Assembly (NCBI GenBank): GCA_902801485.1
Contig: CADCIP010000021.1
Location: 1-53,211, forward strand
Direction: 5' to 3'
Source: an uncultured Bacteroidales bacterium
Lineage (GTDB): Bacteria; Bacteroidota; Bacteroidia; Bacteroidales; Bacteroidaceae
DNA length: 53,211 nucleotides
Shown in pieces: positions 1-8,867 of this stretch (the stretch's first letter is position 1; each line of letters starts with the position of its first letter). The notes beneath the pieces were generated by a model. That model saw only the letters and a program-made list of their open reading frames with translations. It was not told where the DNA came from and ran no database searches. The position numbers were made by a program, and so were the translations under genes.

Positions 1-81
1 TTAGTATCTTTTATTATGCAGTTTTATATGTCAGATGTTGAAAAACCTGAGGACATGGAAAAAATCTATGCAGGGAAATAA
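1..81 (+). CDS. 3' end of a truncated upstream gene (26 residues visible)
   Basis: An open frame enters from the window edge in phase 1 and stops with TAA at 79-81, giving a C-terminal stretch that ends DMEKIYAGK. The tail is acidic and then lysine-rich and cannot be assigned to a family. It is followed by a 41-base AT-rich gap before the next start. It could be a chance open frame, because only 26 codons are visible. Confidence 0.35.
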   Translation, partial: LVSFIMQFYMSDVEKPEDMEKIYAGK

Positions 82-122
82 TATAAAAGGATAAATTATT
101 TTAAACAGGAATAAGTAACAAA

Positions 123-1673
123 ATGAAAAAGATAATTTACCTGATGGCGGCAGTCATCGTAGCACTGGCATTCAATGCCTGTAGCACCAACGACAATCCT
201 ATCACGCCCAGTACCCCATCCGGACGTGCAGTAATCACCCTTAACACGGCAGCCATGTATGAAGAGGTGGGCATAGCCAAGTTAATAGAGTTCAATCTGA
301 ACAAGCTTTTGTGTATTGCCGATACGGTTCTTATTTATGACCAGAACGGCCGTCTGGTGAGCAAACTCGGCACGGTGACCAAGAGCTTTGAGCCACAGAC
401 CTTCGAATTTGACGACCTGCCCAACGGCACCTATACCCTTGTCGGATGGCAGACCAGCTACCTCGATGATGGAACGACAGCCGATCAACATTTCGCGCTC
501 GCTGATGAAGAGGAACTCTCTACCGTCAAGGTGATACAATTATATTCTATCCACTCAACTGCCACGACCAATGGTTTGGCCTCTGCTACAGTCACCGTCA
601 ACGGTAATTCTTTCGAGGCTACCGTCACACCAAAATTCGTTGGAAGCATTTTCGATTTGAAGAGTGAGAAAAGCCCTCAAGAATACGGCTTCGAGGAAAT
701 CGGCCTGTATCACATGGATCAGGTGACCCAAGGCTTCTGGCTTGACCCTGCACGTTCAGAGGACGACCGTTGGATTGTGGAGGCTGCCGAGGAAGCCCCC
801 TATCCGTTCGCCTACCTATATCAAAACGAGGAGGAATACTTGCATTACACCCTCGAACATGGTGACGATATAGAACTTACCTTAATTGCATGGACGCTCG
901 CCGGTGACGATTTAGAGCTTGACGAGATTGTACCACATGGGCATCATAAGTTGCAAGATGGCAGTAACGTGGTCTATTATTTCGACGTAGAACGTATCTC
1001 CTATCAGCCACCGTTCCTTGGCCAGCCAGAGGAGCTGCCTACCTGGAAGACCGACCGCGATGCCGGCAAACTCGTCAACGACCCCTACCTCAAATGGGGT
1101 TGTAACCTTGCCGAGGTCGAGGCGCACAAGCAGGCCAAACAGTTTTGGGCTGTAGGCAACGGCCAGCTTGAATTCTGGGAAGGAAGAGGTTGGCACTATT
1201 GGTATTACGTTGCCACCTACTTTACCGAACAGTATATTTTCGAGACTGAGGATGGTCAGAACCTGATCGACGTGATGTGTGTTTGTCACGACCCTAACGT
1301 GCCTCTCGATGTCTTCACCAAATCCCTCCAGTTACAGGGCTACACCTACTTAGGCAAGTTGCACTATCCCGATACGGAGGACTACGACGACTTGTTCCTG
1401 TCGGCTGACGGACAGACTGAGGCGTGGGTCTATGCCAATTACAATGGCGGCTGTATTATAGACTACTTTGCCTTTGATCCCGAAGACCTCGATTATATCA
1501 TTCCTGCAAACCTGGCACCAGCCAACAGAATGGTTCAAGGTATAGCTCCAAAACCGCGTCGCAGTTCACTCAACAATGTAAAGAAGCGTAACGACTCTAT
1601 GAAACCGATGAGAGCGTTGAAGGCCCATGACCGCAGCTTTCAACAAAAGATAGTAAACGGTAAACTAATATAA
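123..1673 (+). CDS. Secreted lipoprotein of unknown function (516 aa)
   Basis: The N-terminus is a lipoprotein signal: a Lys-Lys start, a hydrophobic core and a lipobox LAFNAC with the acylated Cys at residue 20, followed by Ser-Thr-Asn-Asp. It should be anchored at the outer membrane or cell surface. The body is rich in beta-forming and aromatic residues (WHYWYYVATYF near residue 360), with a region near residues 85-105 (FEFDDLPNGTYTLVGW) resembling the beta-sandwich of FimB/Mfa2-type fimbrial anchor lipoproteins; that link is a guess. The last 35 residues are basic and low in complexity, and the final VNGKLI is encoded by a TAAACGGTAAAC microrepeat that also occurs between genes near 6490. 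It is first in a tight three-gene operon, 4 bases ahead of the barrel gene. I do not recognise a catalytic motif. Confidence 0.8.
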   Translation: MKKIIYLMAAVIVALAFNACSTNDNPITPSTPSGRAVITLNTAAMYEEVGIAKLIEFNLNKLLCIADTVLIYDQNGRLVSKLGTVTKSFEPQTFEFDDLPNGTYTLVGWQTSYLDDGTTADQHFALADEEELSTVKVIQLYSIHSTATTNGLASATVTVNGNSFEATVTPKFVGSIFDLKSEKSPQEYGFEEIGLYHMDQVTQGFWLDPARSEDDRWIVEAAEEAPYPFAYLYQNEEEYLHYTLEHGDDIELTLIAWTLAGDDLELDEIVPHGHHKLQDGSNVVYYFDVERISYQPPFLGQPEELPTWKTDRDAGKLVNDPYLKWGCNLAEVEAHKQAKQFWAVGNGQLEFWEGRGWHYWYYVATYFTEQYIFETEDGQNLIDVMCVCHDPNVPLDVFTKSLQLQGYTYLGKLHYPDTEDYDDLFLSADGQTEAWVYANYNGGCIIDYFAFDPEDLDYIIPANLAPANRMVQGIAPKPRRSSLNNVKKRNDSMKPMRALKAHDRSFQQKIVNGKLI

Positions 1674-1677
1674 GATT

Positions 1678-2346
1678 ATGAAACTGAAGACAATCTTTGC
1701 AGCGGTGACGCTGGCTCTGCTGCCACAGATGCTGCAGGCACAGTGGCGCGTGGGCTTGAATGCCGGTGCTACTTACAACATGTACTCCATAGACAAGCAG
1801 TACATGACGGATTACAAGTACGATGGCGTGTGGAGCTTTACCACAGGCGTAACTGGGCAGTACAACTTTAAGGACTGGTTTGGCCTTAGGGCAGGACTGA
1901 ACGTAATGCAGCGAAACTATCGCCACACACGTTCGCAGAAGCCTGACATGCTGGACATGAAGTACAAGAACACGTATCTGATGCTTCCCGTGACGGCCAA
2001 CTTCAGCTTTGGCGGAAAAACGCTGAGGGGGTTCACCAACTTGGGTATCTACGCCGGCTACTGGATGACCAGCTACCGTAGCGGAAGGGATTTTAACTCG
2101 TTCAGTGGTATAGTGTACGAGTTCTCAGAGAAGGTGCCCTTCTACTCCGAGAGAGACCGCCGCTGGGACTTCGGCTATACAGGCAGCGTGGGTATGGAAT
2201 ACCACTTTGCCAAGCACTGGGTGGCTCAGGCCGAGGTGCTCTGCTACTACAGCGCTATCAGCACCGTTAAGAATATGGAGTATTACAAGGATTACAGGTA
2301 CAACACAACTATCGGCATCCAAGCCGGAGTATCATATAAATTCTGA
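1678..2346 (+). CDS. Outer-membrane beta-barrel protein (PorT-like family)
   Basis: It begins with a Sec signal peptide cut near LQAQ (residue 22). The rest alternates short amphipathic strands and turns (VGLNAGATYNMY, FGLRAGLNVMQRNY, LMLPVTANFSF, AGVSYKF), and it ends in phenylalanine, the usual C-terminal signal of outer-membrane barrels. Its 222 residues fit an 8-strand barrel of the OMP_b-brl_2/PorT type. Such proteins sit in the Bacteroidetes outer membrane and often have no known substrate. It lies 4 bases after the lipoprotein gene and 6 bases before the S41 peptidase gene, so the three are probably co-transcribed and act at the cell envelope. The specific role is unknown. Confidence 0.8.
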   Translation: MKLKTIFAAVTLALLPQMLQAQWRVGLNAGATYNMYSIDKQYMTDYKYDGVWSFTTGVTGQYNFKDWFGLRAGLNVMQRNYRHTRSQKPDMLDMKYKNTYLMLPVTANFSFGGKTLRGFTNLGIYAGYWMTSYRSGRDFNSFSGIVYEFSEKVPFYSERDRRWDFGYTGSVGMEYHFAKHWVAQAEVLCYYSAISTVKNMEYYKDYRYNTTIGIQAGVSYKF

Positions 2347-2352
2347 TAGGCT

Positions 2353-3879
2353 ATGAAGAAGATACTGTTTATAACAGCCGGACTTCTGCTGATGCTGACC
2401 GGCTGCCGCCAAGAGAGTGACAATGTATTGTCATACGCATTCAATGACGCAATGGCCTTTCAGAAGGCCGATACCTGCTTTGTGGGCGAGTTTGAGGTAT
2501 TCTGGAACGGCATGAACACCAACTATGCCCTGTGGGACTACGAACTGGAGAACGGACTGGACTGGGACGATGTGTACCGGAAGTATTACCCCAAGTTTGC
2601 GGAACTGGATAAGAAAGACACTGTAACGGACGAGGAGTTGAGGAATCTGCTGAATGAAATAGTGAAACCCCTGCATGATGGGCACTTGGTCATCAAGCTC
2701 AAGAACCGCCATACGGGAAACTACGTTACTGCAAGTCCCAGCTACTTGAGAGTAGAAGATGAACGGGAAGAAGAGTATAAAGCAACACAAGGTTTCTTGC
2801 CGTCCCTGAAATATTATCAAGACAAGGGAAAGGTGCTGGAAATGAGGCGTACATCGACAAATGTCATCGGGCAGACTTGTCGTATTATGTTGGCATATAT
2901 GGAGGAGCAGATTACGGGATTGGAGCAGAAGACCGACAGAACGCAAGACGAGGAGGAACGCCTTAATGCCTTCCAGAGTGCCTATAACGACCTGGTTCAG
3001 ATTTTGAAAACTGACAATCTTAACGCATACAACCCGTTTGCCCTCCGATATGAATGGCTGCACATCCCCTACTTGGAACCTATCAACCTTAATCTGTATG
3101 AACAACCGTTAGACATCACCTACGCTCTGCTGGAGGGGAACATTGCCTATCTGTCGTTCAACCATTTCCGTCTATCAGCCTACCTGGACCCTAACTATTG
3201 TAAAGATTTTTTTGGCCAGCCTACCGGATTAACAAAGCTTGCCGTAGAAAGTGTGCAGGATATATGGTACAGTTGGTTTTCGGCCATTCAGGAACTGAAA
3301 AAAGCAGGGAATTTAGGAGGTGTAATCATAGACGTCCGCAGCAATGGCGGTGGTATGCTGGATGATTACCAGTATGTGCTGGGTGCACTTCTGCCATCAG
3401 GAGGGCATCATATGGCTGACGCACGTTTCAAGCGCGGCCCGGGCAGGTTTGACTACTCTCCCATCATGCCTCAGTATATGCTTACCATGAATGCGGAACA
3501 CGAGATAGTAACGGAGCCCATTGTGGTGCTGTGCAACTGCAAATCGTTAAGTATGGCCGAAGTGACCTCTATGGGTGCCAAGGTGCTGGAGAACGGTACA
3601 CTTATAGGCACACGTACGTGGGGAGGATTCTCAGCATTGTCGGCAAGCGAAACTTATAGCAATAACTATGCCGGATGTGTGGGCATACAAAATGTAACAC
3701 CCGTATTCTGCTATATACCGCAGGAGGTGACATTCTCTCTCCTTGACGGCAAAATTGTGGAAGGCAGAGGCGTGGAACCTGACATAGTGGTGCCCATGGA
3801 CTTTGATGCCTGGAATATGGGCAACGGCCCCGACAGCCAGTTGGATCGCGCCCTGCAGTTCATCCGGACAGGAAACTGA
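2353..3879 (+). CDS. S41-family serine peptidase, lipoprotein
   Basis: A lipobox LMLTGC puts the lipidated Cys at residue 18, so the protein is anchored in the envelope. An N-terminal helical region (about 30-115, with KPLHDGHLVIKL) leads to the S41 core: a strand-turn motif VIIDVRSNGGGMLDDY near residues 325-340, as in tail-specific proteases, and NCKSLSMAEVTSMG where Ser400 is the likely nucleophile, followed by GTRTWGG. S41 enzymes cleave proteins near their C-termini or degrade peptides in the periplasm. No clear PDZ domain is seen, which matches the short Bacteroidetes members of the family. At 508 residues it is of ordinary length. It is last in the operon with the lipoprotein and the barrel protein and is followed by a strong terminator hairpin. 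Confidence 0.85.
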   Translation: MKKILFITAGLLLMLTGCRQESDNVLSYAFNDAMAFQKADTCFVGEFEVFWNGMNTNYALWDYELENGLDWDDVYRKYYPKFAELDKKDTVTDEELRNLLNEIVKPLHDGHLVIKLKNRHTGNYVTASPSYLRVEDEREEEYKATQGFLPSLKYYQDKGKVLEMRRTSTNVIGQTCRIMLAYMEEQITGLEQKTDRTQDEEERLNAFQSAYNDLVQILKTDNLNAYNPFALRYEWLHIPYLEPINLNLYEQPLDITYALLEGNIAYLSFNHFRLSAYLDPNYCKDFFGQPTGLTKLAVESVQDIWYSWFSAIQELKKAGNLGGVIIDVRSNGGGMLDDYQYVLGALLPSGGHHMADARFKRGPGRFDYSPIMPQYMLTMNAEHEIVTEPIVVLCNCKSLSMAEVTSMGAKVLENGTLIGTRTWGGFSALSASETYSNNYAGCVGIQNVTPVFCYIPQEVTFSLLDGKIVEGRGVEPDIVVPMDFDAWNMGNGPDSQLDRALQFIRTGN

Positions 3880-3941
3880 GAGATTTGCCAGTATAAGAGG
3901 CTTAAGAATTTTTTGCATTAGGATACCAAATATTAATGTTG

Positions 3942-3971
3942 GGGAGCAGAGCGTCTGGGCGTTCTGCTCCC
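3942..3971 (+). terminator. Rho-independent terminator of the envelope operon
   Basis: A 9-bp stem GGGAGCAGA/TCTGCTCCC encloses a 12-base loop and is followed by TTACTTTTC. It lies 62 bases after the S41 peptidase stop and before the next promoter. Confidence 0.8.
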
Positions 3972-4115
3972 TTACTTTTCACCTAAAATATCGCATTTTT
4001 ATGCTATGTTTTTTTGTAAGCACCTCGGAAATAAAAATAAATTTGATTTATTTTGTATTTCGCTTGGTTTAGATAAATTTCTACCGCTCAAGTATATAAA
4101 TTAATTTGTATACTC

Positions 4116-4146
4116 TTTGCTTAATCGAAATTTTGCACTATCTTTG
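4116..4146 (+). promoter_or_regulatory. Bacteroidetes-type promoter of the LRR protein gene
   Basis: A -33 box TTTG (4116-4119) and a -7 box TATCTTTG (4139-4146) are 19 bases apart, matching the Bacteroides consensus. The start codon at 4175 lies about 28 bases after the -7 box. Confidence 0.8.
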
Positions 4147-4174
4147 TATGCAAAATACTAAAATATGCAATGAT

Positions 4175-6409
4175 ATGAAGAAGATTTTACTTTCCCTTTC
4201 AGTGTTGATGCTTGCTCTGACGAACGCTCAGGCTGATGTAGCAATTAACGACAAGAACTTCCCTGATGAGAAACTGAGGGAGGCTGTTAAGGACTTTGAC
4301 TATCTCTCCGATGATGATGGCAAACTCAGCGCCGAGGAGATAGAGAATTTCAGGGAAATCCAAGTCGGGGGAGCCAAGAACTTTAAAGGTTTGGAACTCC
4401 TGCCTAATCTGGAAACCATTATTCTTGTGGGCGACGCAGAGTCGTACAGCAGCATCACTTCGTTCGATGCCAAGCCCTTCAAGAAACTGGGGCGACTTGA
4501 TTTCCATAATTATGCCGTAACCTCGCTGGACTTGACCTATTCTAACAGTTTGTGGAATATTGAGATAAACAACTGTCGTGATTTAAGCGCCATTAAAACA
4601 GCCTCAAATGGAGAACCATATGCTGTATATCTGATTAATTTGCCCAAATTGATCGATATATCGAAGTGCGAATTAAAGAACGCCAGAGGTATCGAATTCA
4701 AGAGTACGGGCATTCAGGACATCGATGTCAGCAACAACCCAACGCTTGAATGGCTCCGTATTGCCGGCAGTAACAATGAAGACGGTGAGATGGTTGTTTA
4801 TGAACTGAACTCTGTCAACATAGCAGGCTGTGACCTATTATGGGATTTGGGACTTGTGAATGTGAAGTTGCAGAGTATCCGAATCAATAATCTGGCTCGA
4901 TTCTATGACTTGTCGCTATTCCAATGCGAGACAAAAGACATAGTTGTAGAGAATATGCCTAATCTGGGTGGCTTAGAGTGCAGCGACTGTTCCATCCAGA
5001 ACCTAACCATTAAGAAATGCCCAGTATTGAACGGCGTAGGATGTGCTAACAACAACATCCATAATCTGATTATTGACGATAGTCCAAACTTGTTTGGCCT
5101 CAATGCGGAAAACAACAAGTTGATGTGGTTAGATATGAGCCATGTGCAGAACTACGAAGTTGGTGAGACAAACTATTTCAAGGTGGACAATCAGACCCCC
5201 GGCGTTGTTGCCGTAAAGCTCTCGCCAACAGAAACAGGCTTGCTGGTTCATGAGCGTTTCGATGTAAAGCGCGTTAAGAACCTGAGAGCCAAAGGTATAG
5301 GCCAGACTCCAAGGGAAACTACCGTTGATGGAATCCGTTACTTTGTATTCTATGATAACGGCCCTGATACACCTAACCTGGTGGGCTCTGACTGTGGCTA
5401 CGAGTATGAGACCAAGTGGCCTTATCCTTGGGTGGAGGAGAACTCTAAGGACAATAACCTGCCTGTAACGCTGAACGTTTACAAGTGGACCAAGCATCAG
5501 GCTTTCCTGAAGGTTTCCAAGAATCGCGTGGAAGGCGTTTACGGCCAGCCCGCTCCTGAGGCTCCCGAGATTACACGCTCGCAGGACTACGACGGTAAGA
5601 TTACTTTCTCTTCCAGCAACGAGAATGTAGTGAAGGTTGATCCCAACACAGGCGTTCTGACCGTCATCGGCGCAGGAACCGCTACCATCAATGTTAAGGG
5701 TGCAGAGACGGATTATCGTCTGGCTCCCAGCACCAGCTACACCGTATTTATCGATAAGGCAACGCCTATTATCTCGTTCCCACAGATGGAAATCAACTGT
5801 GTTTACGGCCAAGAGGTTCCTCTGAACCAGCTAACTGTTGAGTGGTACGAGGGCACCGTAACCTATTCCTCAGCCAACACCAAGAAGGCCACCGTAACAG
5901 CCGAAGGCGTAGTAACAACCCTTGGCGCAGGCGACGTAACCATCAACGGCATAGCCCCCGAGACCAACAACTTCAAACGTGCTCAGGTTAGCTACGTGCT
6001 GCACATCGACAAGGCCGTTTCTCCCGTCTTCGCCTTCGAGAAAGACCACATAGACGCCCTTCTGGGTGAGCCCGTTCCTGAGAACAAGTTGAGCAAGGGA
6101 CTGTATGACGGCAAGGTGCTGTTCACCTCTTCGGATGAGAATATTGCTGCCATCGGAACAGACGGAGAGATTATCCTGAAGGCCGCAGGCACCGTTACTA
6201 TCACGGCCAACGGCCCTGAGACGGAGAATTGCTATCAGGCCACACCAGCCAGCTACACATTGACCATCGAGGATCCGGATGGAATAAGAAACGTTAACGT
6301 TAACGATAACGATAATGAGTGGTATAACGTAAATGGTGTTCGCCTGAGCGGAAAGCCCAGCCAGAAGGGTGTCTATATAGTCAATGGGCGTAAAGTGTTG
6401 GTGAAGTAA
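4175..6409 (+). CDS. Secreted leucine-rich-repeat and Ig-like domain protein (744 aa)
   Basis: The frame opens further upstream, but the ATG at 4175 is chosen because a signal peptide (MKKILLSLSVLMLAL, cut near AQA) starts there and a good promoter lies directly upstream. After the signal comes an EF-hand-like segment (NFPDEKLREAV...SDDDGKLSAEEI), then about 270 residues of irregular leucine-rich repeats (IQDIDVSNNPTLEWLRI and similar). Three Ig-like (Big2-type) repeats of about 85 residues follow, each with a 'VYGQ...SSxNxxVxxVxxxGxxTxxGAGTxTI' pattern. It ends with a short sorting-type tail (WYNVNGVRLSG...KGVYIVNGRKVLVK). Such proteins are surface-exposed adhesins or binding proteins; no enzyme motif is seen. 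An NVNVNDNDN linker just before the tail is encoded by a GTTAAC/GATAAC microrepeat. Confidence 0.85.
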   Translation: MKKILLSLSVLMLALTNAQADVAINDKNFPDEKLREAVKDFDYLSDDDGKLSAEEIENFREIQVGGAKNFKGLELLPNLETIILVGDAESYSSITSFDAKPFKKLGRLDFHNYAVTSLDLTYSNSLWNIEINNCRDLSAIKTASNGEPYAVYLINLPKLIDISKCELKNARGIEFKSTGIQDIDVSNNPTLEWLRIAGSNNEDGEMVVYELNSVNIAGCDLLWDLGLVNVKLQSIRINNLARFYDLSLFQCETKDIVVENMPNLGGLECSDCSIQNLTIKKCPVLNGVGCANNNIHNLIIDDSPNLFGLNAENNKLMWLDMSHVQNYEVGETNYFKVDNQTPGVVAVKLSPTETGLLVHERFDVKRVKNLRAKGIGQTPRETTVDGIRYFVFYDNGPDTPNLVGSDCGYEYETKWPYPWVEENSKDNNLPVTLNVYKWTKHQAFLKVSKNRVEGVYGQPAPEAPEITRSQDYDGKITFSSSNENVVKVDPNTGVLTVIGAGTATINVKGAETDYRLAPSTSYTVFIDKATPIISFPQMEINCVYGQEVPLNQLTVEWYEGTVTYSSANTKKATVTAEGVVTTLGAGDVTINGIAPETNNFKRAQVSYVLHIDKAVSPVFAFEKDHIDALLGEPVPENKLSKGLYDGKVLFTSSDENIAAIGTDGEIILKAAGTVTITANGPETENCYQATPASYTLTIEDPDGIRNVNVNDNDNEWYNVNGVRLSGKPSQKGVYIVNGRKVLVK

Positions 6410-6507
6410 AGAATGTAGGTTAGCGAACGTAAACCAAAACGATAACGAAAAATCGGTTAGCGGTTAGCGGTTAGTGGTTAGCGTTATAAACGGTAAACGG
6501 TAAACTT
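6410..6507. repeat. GGTTAGC and CGGTAAA microrepeats in a convergent gap
   Basis: After the LRR gene stop, the gap holds CGGTTAG-type heptamers in near-perfect tandem (6454-6482) and a doubled CGGTAAA (6491-6505). The same words occur in coding ends nearby (1650-1672; 6291-6318). There is no gene here. Confidence 0.75.
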
Positions 6508-6540
6508 AAAGAGGGTGTGTCAAAATAGGCACATCCTCTT
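6508..6540. terminator. Bidirectional terminator hairpin
   Basis: AAGAGGGTGTGTC and GGCACATCCTCTT pair (with G-U pairs) around a short A-rich loop. It is flanked by A-rich sequence on the left and by CTCTTAATAT on the right, so it can serve both convergent transcripts. Confidence 0.7.
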
Positions 6541-6553
6541 AATATAAGACCTG

Positions 6554-6700
6554 CTAAAGAACGTCCTCCTCGTTGATGATTGTTGTCTCGTCGTCGAACA
6601 TATCCATGTATTCAGATGCAGCCAGCAGCTGTAACTGGGTGCGCAGGTCGTATTCCTGCGTAGTTGGGGGGAGATATTTTTGTTTCATTATTGTAGCCAT
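6554..6700 (-). CDS. Small ORF (48 aa) translationally coupled to the phosphoesterase
   Basis: The start ATG shares its A with the TAA stop of the upstream phosphoesterase gene (TAATG arrangement), the classic layout for translational coupling. The product begins MATIMKQKYLPPTTQEYDL and continues as an amphipathic leucine-rich stretch (LRTQLQLLAA) into a very acidic tail (DMFDDETTIINEEDVL). It has no signal peptide or membrane segment. The pattern resembles the many 40-60-residue Bacteroidetes peptides of the type 'MKKxYxxPxxxxxxLxxxxxLLAxS' found next to secreted proteins, whose function is unknown. The second Met (residue 5, MKQKYLPP) is an alternative start. The terminator hairpin at 6508-6540 lies just downstream, so the ORF fits exactly inside the transcript. 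Confidence 0.6.
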   Translation of the reverse strand: MATIMKQKYLPPTTQEYDLRTQLQLLAASEYMDMFDDETTIINEEDVL

Positions 6701-8553
6701 TATTTGATGATGATAAGTTTTCCGTTCTTGATATAGAGTCCGCTGCGCAGGCTGCCAGCCTTTGTTCCCTGCAAGGTATAGAAGGACTCGTTGTCAGAAG
6801 TGACGCTTTCCATTGTGTCGATGCCCGTTGCATCCTCGTCATCGAGAGATATCATACGGACTGAAGAGCCGCCATTATAAGTAAGGTATGCCTTGTGCGC
6901 TGGTATGGTAAGGGTGGAACCTGCGGGATAGAAGCCTGTCTTACTGTTCTTTGTTGCCATAACATAGCTGTTAGCAGGTGCAGCTGTTGGACTGATTGTT
7001 CCCGTCAGCAGGTTTTCAGGAAGACCTTCGACTGGTACATACGATGCTTTCAGCTCGTATGTACCGGCTTCGCCATTTACCAAGAAACCAGCAGAGGCAG
7101 GAACCTCGGTGATTGCTGTCAGTGTAGCTTTCCCCGAATTGACTCCTGTAACCTGATAGGCTGTAAGGCCTGAGGTTAAACTAACATCAAGGTCACGTCC
7201 TGTACAATAGGTTCCCCATCCATTATCGTTTATAGACAAAATATCCATCCAACGGTCATCAGTCTGATTCTCGTGATCGCTACCATAGTTACTTTTATCG
7301 TCAAGGATGCTGTAGATGGTGGCGTCGTTTATACCTCCATAGGATAATATCATATTATATTTAAGATTAGTTTTGTAACCAGTATATGTTGATACTAAGT
7401 CTTTTCTACCTTCTGATTCATTTTCTGTGCCTTCTGCATGTAAGATAAATAAATCTGCGGCAAAAGATGCCAGATTATTAATTTGAGTGGAAAATGATAA
7501 AGCCAAATTCCCGGCTTTAGCGTTCATCTTGTCTGTGGTAATTGTTTTAACCCTTTCCTTCAGCCATTCTTTACTGCCGGAAGGATTAAGGCTTAACGTA
7601 GTGAGGCTGAGCGTCTTCTTGTCTGCCGAAAGGTCGAGCATACGATAGTCGCAAGGATAGGAAATGAGTGAGCCGGTATTGATGTCGTAAATACCGTTTG
7701 TTTCATCATCATTCCAGTCGTATGCAATATCGGAAGTATGGAAGTGACCCGTGAAGATGTATTTCACACCAGCGTCGATGAGTTTGTTACGCACCGTTTC
7801 ATAATTTGCAACCGTATAGGTATCTATAAACAGATTAGCTCCTGTAATGTGTGGGAACAGGGGATGGTGCATCATAGCAATTACTTGCTTACCAGCGTCA
7901 GTTGCTGCAGAAGCCTGAGAGCATAACCAATTAAGAGTAGCCTCGCCAACAGATGCGTTATGTGAGTCGATACCTAAAATCACCAAACCGGAAACGGGTT
8001 CTGCCACATAGCTTATAGAGCCGTTAGGGTCAATAGTGCTACCAGCTCCATAGCCATAGTTTTCGTAGAAAGTCTTAAACGCTGTAGCATCAGCCATTTT
8101 CTCTTCCGCGCTTAGGGCAGTCTTCTGGTTGGTGGCTTCGTACTTATATACTGTTGTTATGCCCAGGTCATGATTGCCAGGTATGACATAAACCTTTATA
8201 TTATATGGGCTGCCAGATAACTCAGCTAAAGCATCTCTCACGTAATTATGACTCGCTATTTCACCATCTTTCGTTAGGTCGCCAGTAATGAGCAGGATGT
8301 CAGGCTTACTGGTTTTCATTTGGTCTACAAACTGATCAAAGAGGTCAGCGCTTTCTTGAAGCATCTTACGTTGACCTTTATAATATGCTTGCCATTCAGT
8401 ATTTTCCGGATCATCAAGCAGGCTCGGGGCCATTACGTGAATATCCGACACGACGGCGATGCGTGTCTGTGCAGTCGAGCGTTGGAATGACAACATGACT
8501 GCTGCCATGAGGGGCAAAAGCAAACGGAGTTTGCAGAATAATGTATGTTTCAT
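6700..8553 (-). CDS. Secreted calcineurin-like metallophosphoesterase with sorting tail
   Basis: The ATG at 8553 is preferred over one 24 bases upstream because a signal peptide (MKHTLFCKLRLLLPLMAAVML, cut near STAQ) begins there. The metallophosphoesterase core carries all expected metal ligands: DIH (D37, H39), GDLTKDG, PGNHD, MMHHPLFP and GHFHTSD. These enzymes hydrolyse phosphomono- or diesters using two metal ions; the substrate cannot be told from sequence. The core spans about residues 30-320. A beta-rich domain follows, then a short C-terminal tail (FYTLQGTKAG...SGLYIKNGKLIIIK) of the kind seen on type IX secretion cargo, so the protein is probably delivered to the surface. It is encoded just upstream of a coupled 48-residue ORF and diverges from the 1,597-residue repeat protein. 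Confidence 0.88.
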   Translation of the reverse strand: MKHTLFCKLRLLLPLMAAVMLSFQRSTAQTRIAVVSDIHVMAPSLLDDPENTEWQAYYKGQRKMLQESADLFDQFVDQMKTSKPDILLITGDLTKDGEIASHNYVRDALAELSGSPYNIKVYVIPGNHDLGITTVYKYEATNQKTALSAEEKMADATAFKTFYENYGYGAGSTIDPNGSISYVAEPVSGLVILGIDSHNASVGEATLNWLCSQASAATDAGKQVIAMMHHPLFPHITGANLFIDTYTVANYETVRNKLIDAGVKYIFTGHFHTSDIAYDWNDDETNGIYDINTGSLISYPCDYRMLDLSADKKTLSLTTLSLNPSGSKEWLKERVKTITTDKMNAKAGNLALSFSTQINNLASFAADLFILHAEGTENESEGRKDLVSTYTGYKTNLKYNMILSYGGINDATIYSILDDKSNYGSDHENQTDDRWMDILSINDNGWGTYCTGRDLDVSLTSGLTAYQVTGVNSGKATLTAITEVPASAGFLVNGEAGTYELKASYVPVEGLPENLLTGTISPTAAPANSYVMATKNSKTGFYPAGSTLTIPAHKAYLTYNGGSSVRMISLDDEDATGIDTMESVTSDNESFYTLQGTKAGSLRSGLYIKNGKLIIIK

Positions 8554-8610
8554 AATGATATTATTTGTTATTGTCATAAACGTTTCTATCTCATTTTAAT
8601 TTTTCTGCTA

Positions 8611-8618
8611 CAAATTTA
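8611..8618 (-). promoter_or_regulatory. Probable -7 box for the phosphoesterase gene
   Basis: TAAATTTG on the minus strand, 57 bases upstream of the chosen start, fits TAnnTTTG. No good -33 box was found at the usual distance. Confidence 0.45.
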
Positions 8619-8784
8619 ACGCTTATTTTTATTACACAGAAAAGAAAAAGGCTGAAAAAGTGTGTTTTCTTTGCAAATAGGAAAAAACTTTTCTTACGAA
8701 ACGACGTTTTGTGGGAAGGGAAGTTTCTCGAGCGTTATGAAATGTTCGTTCACTGCGAGGAAGAATAATTTTCTGTATTATATA

Positions 8785-8814
8785 TTGCGGATAAAAAAAT
8801 AATCCTTATCTTTG
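8785..8814 (+). promoter_or_regulatory. Bacteroidetes-type promoter of the 1,597-aa repeat protein
   Basis: TTG (8785-8787) and TATCTTTG (8807-8814) are 19 bases apart. The start codon lies 53 bases further on. Confidence 0.75.
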
Positions 8815-8867
8815 CCACAGAAAGTAATACCAAACCAATTATTAACCTGTATAAAATTTTATTTCTT

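Noticed and set aside
3803-4072. An 89-codon plus-strand frame after the S41 peptidase
   Set aside because: It overlaps the peptidase gene in another frame and contains the terminator hairpin.
6612-6842. A 76-codon minus-strand frame across the phosphoesterase end
   Set aside because: It lies in another frame of the phosphoesterase; the coupled 48-residue ORF in the same place fits the TAATG junction and the terminator better.
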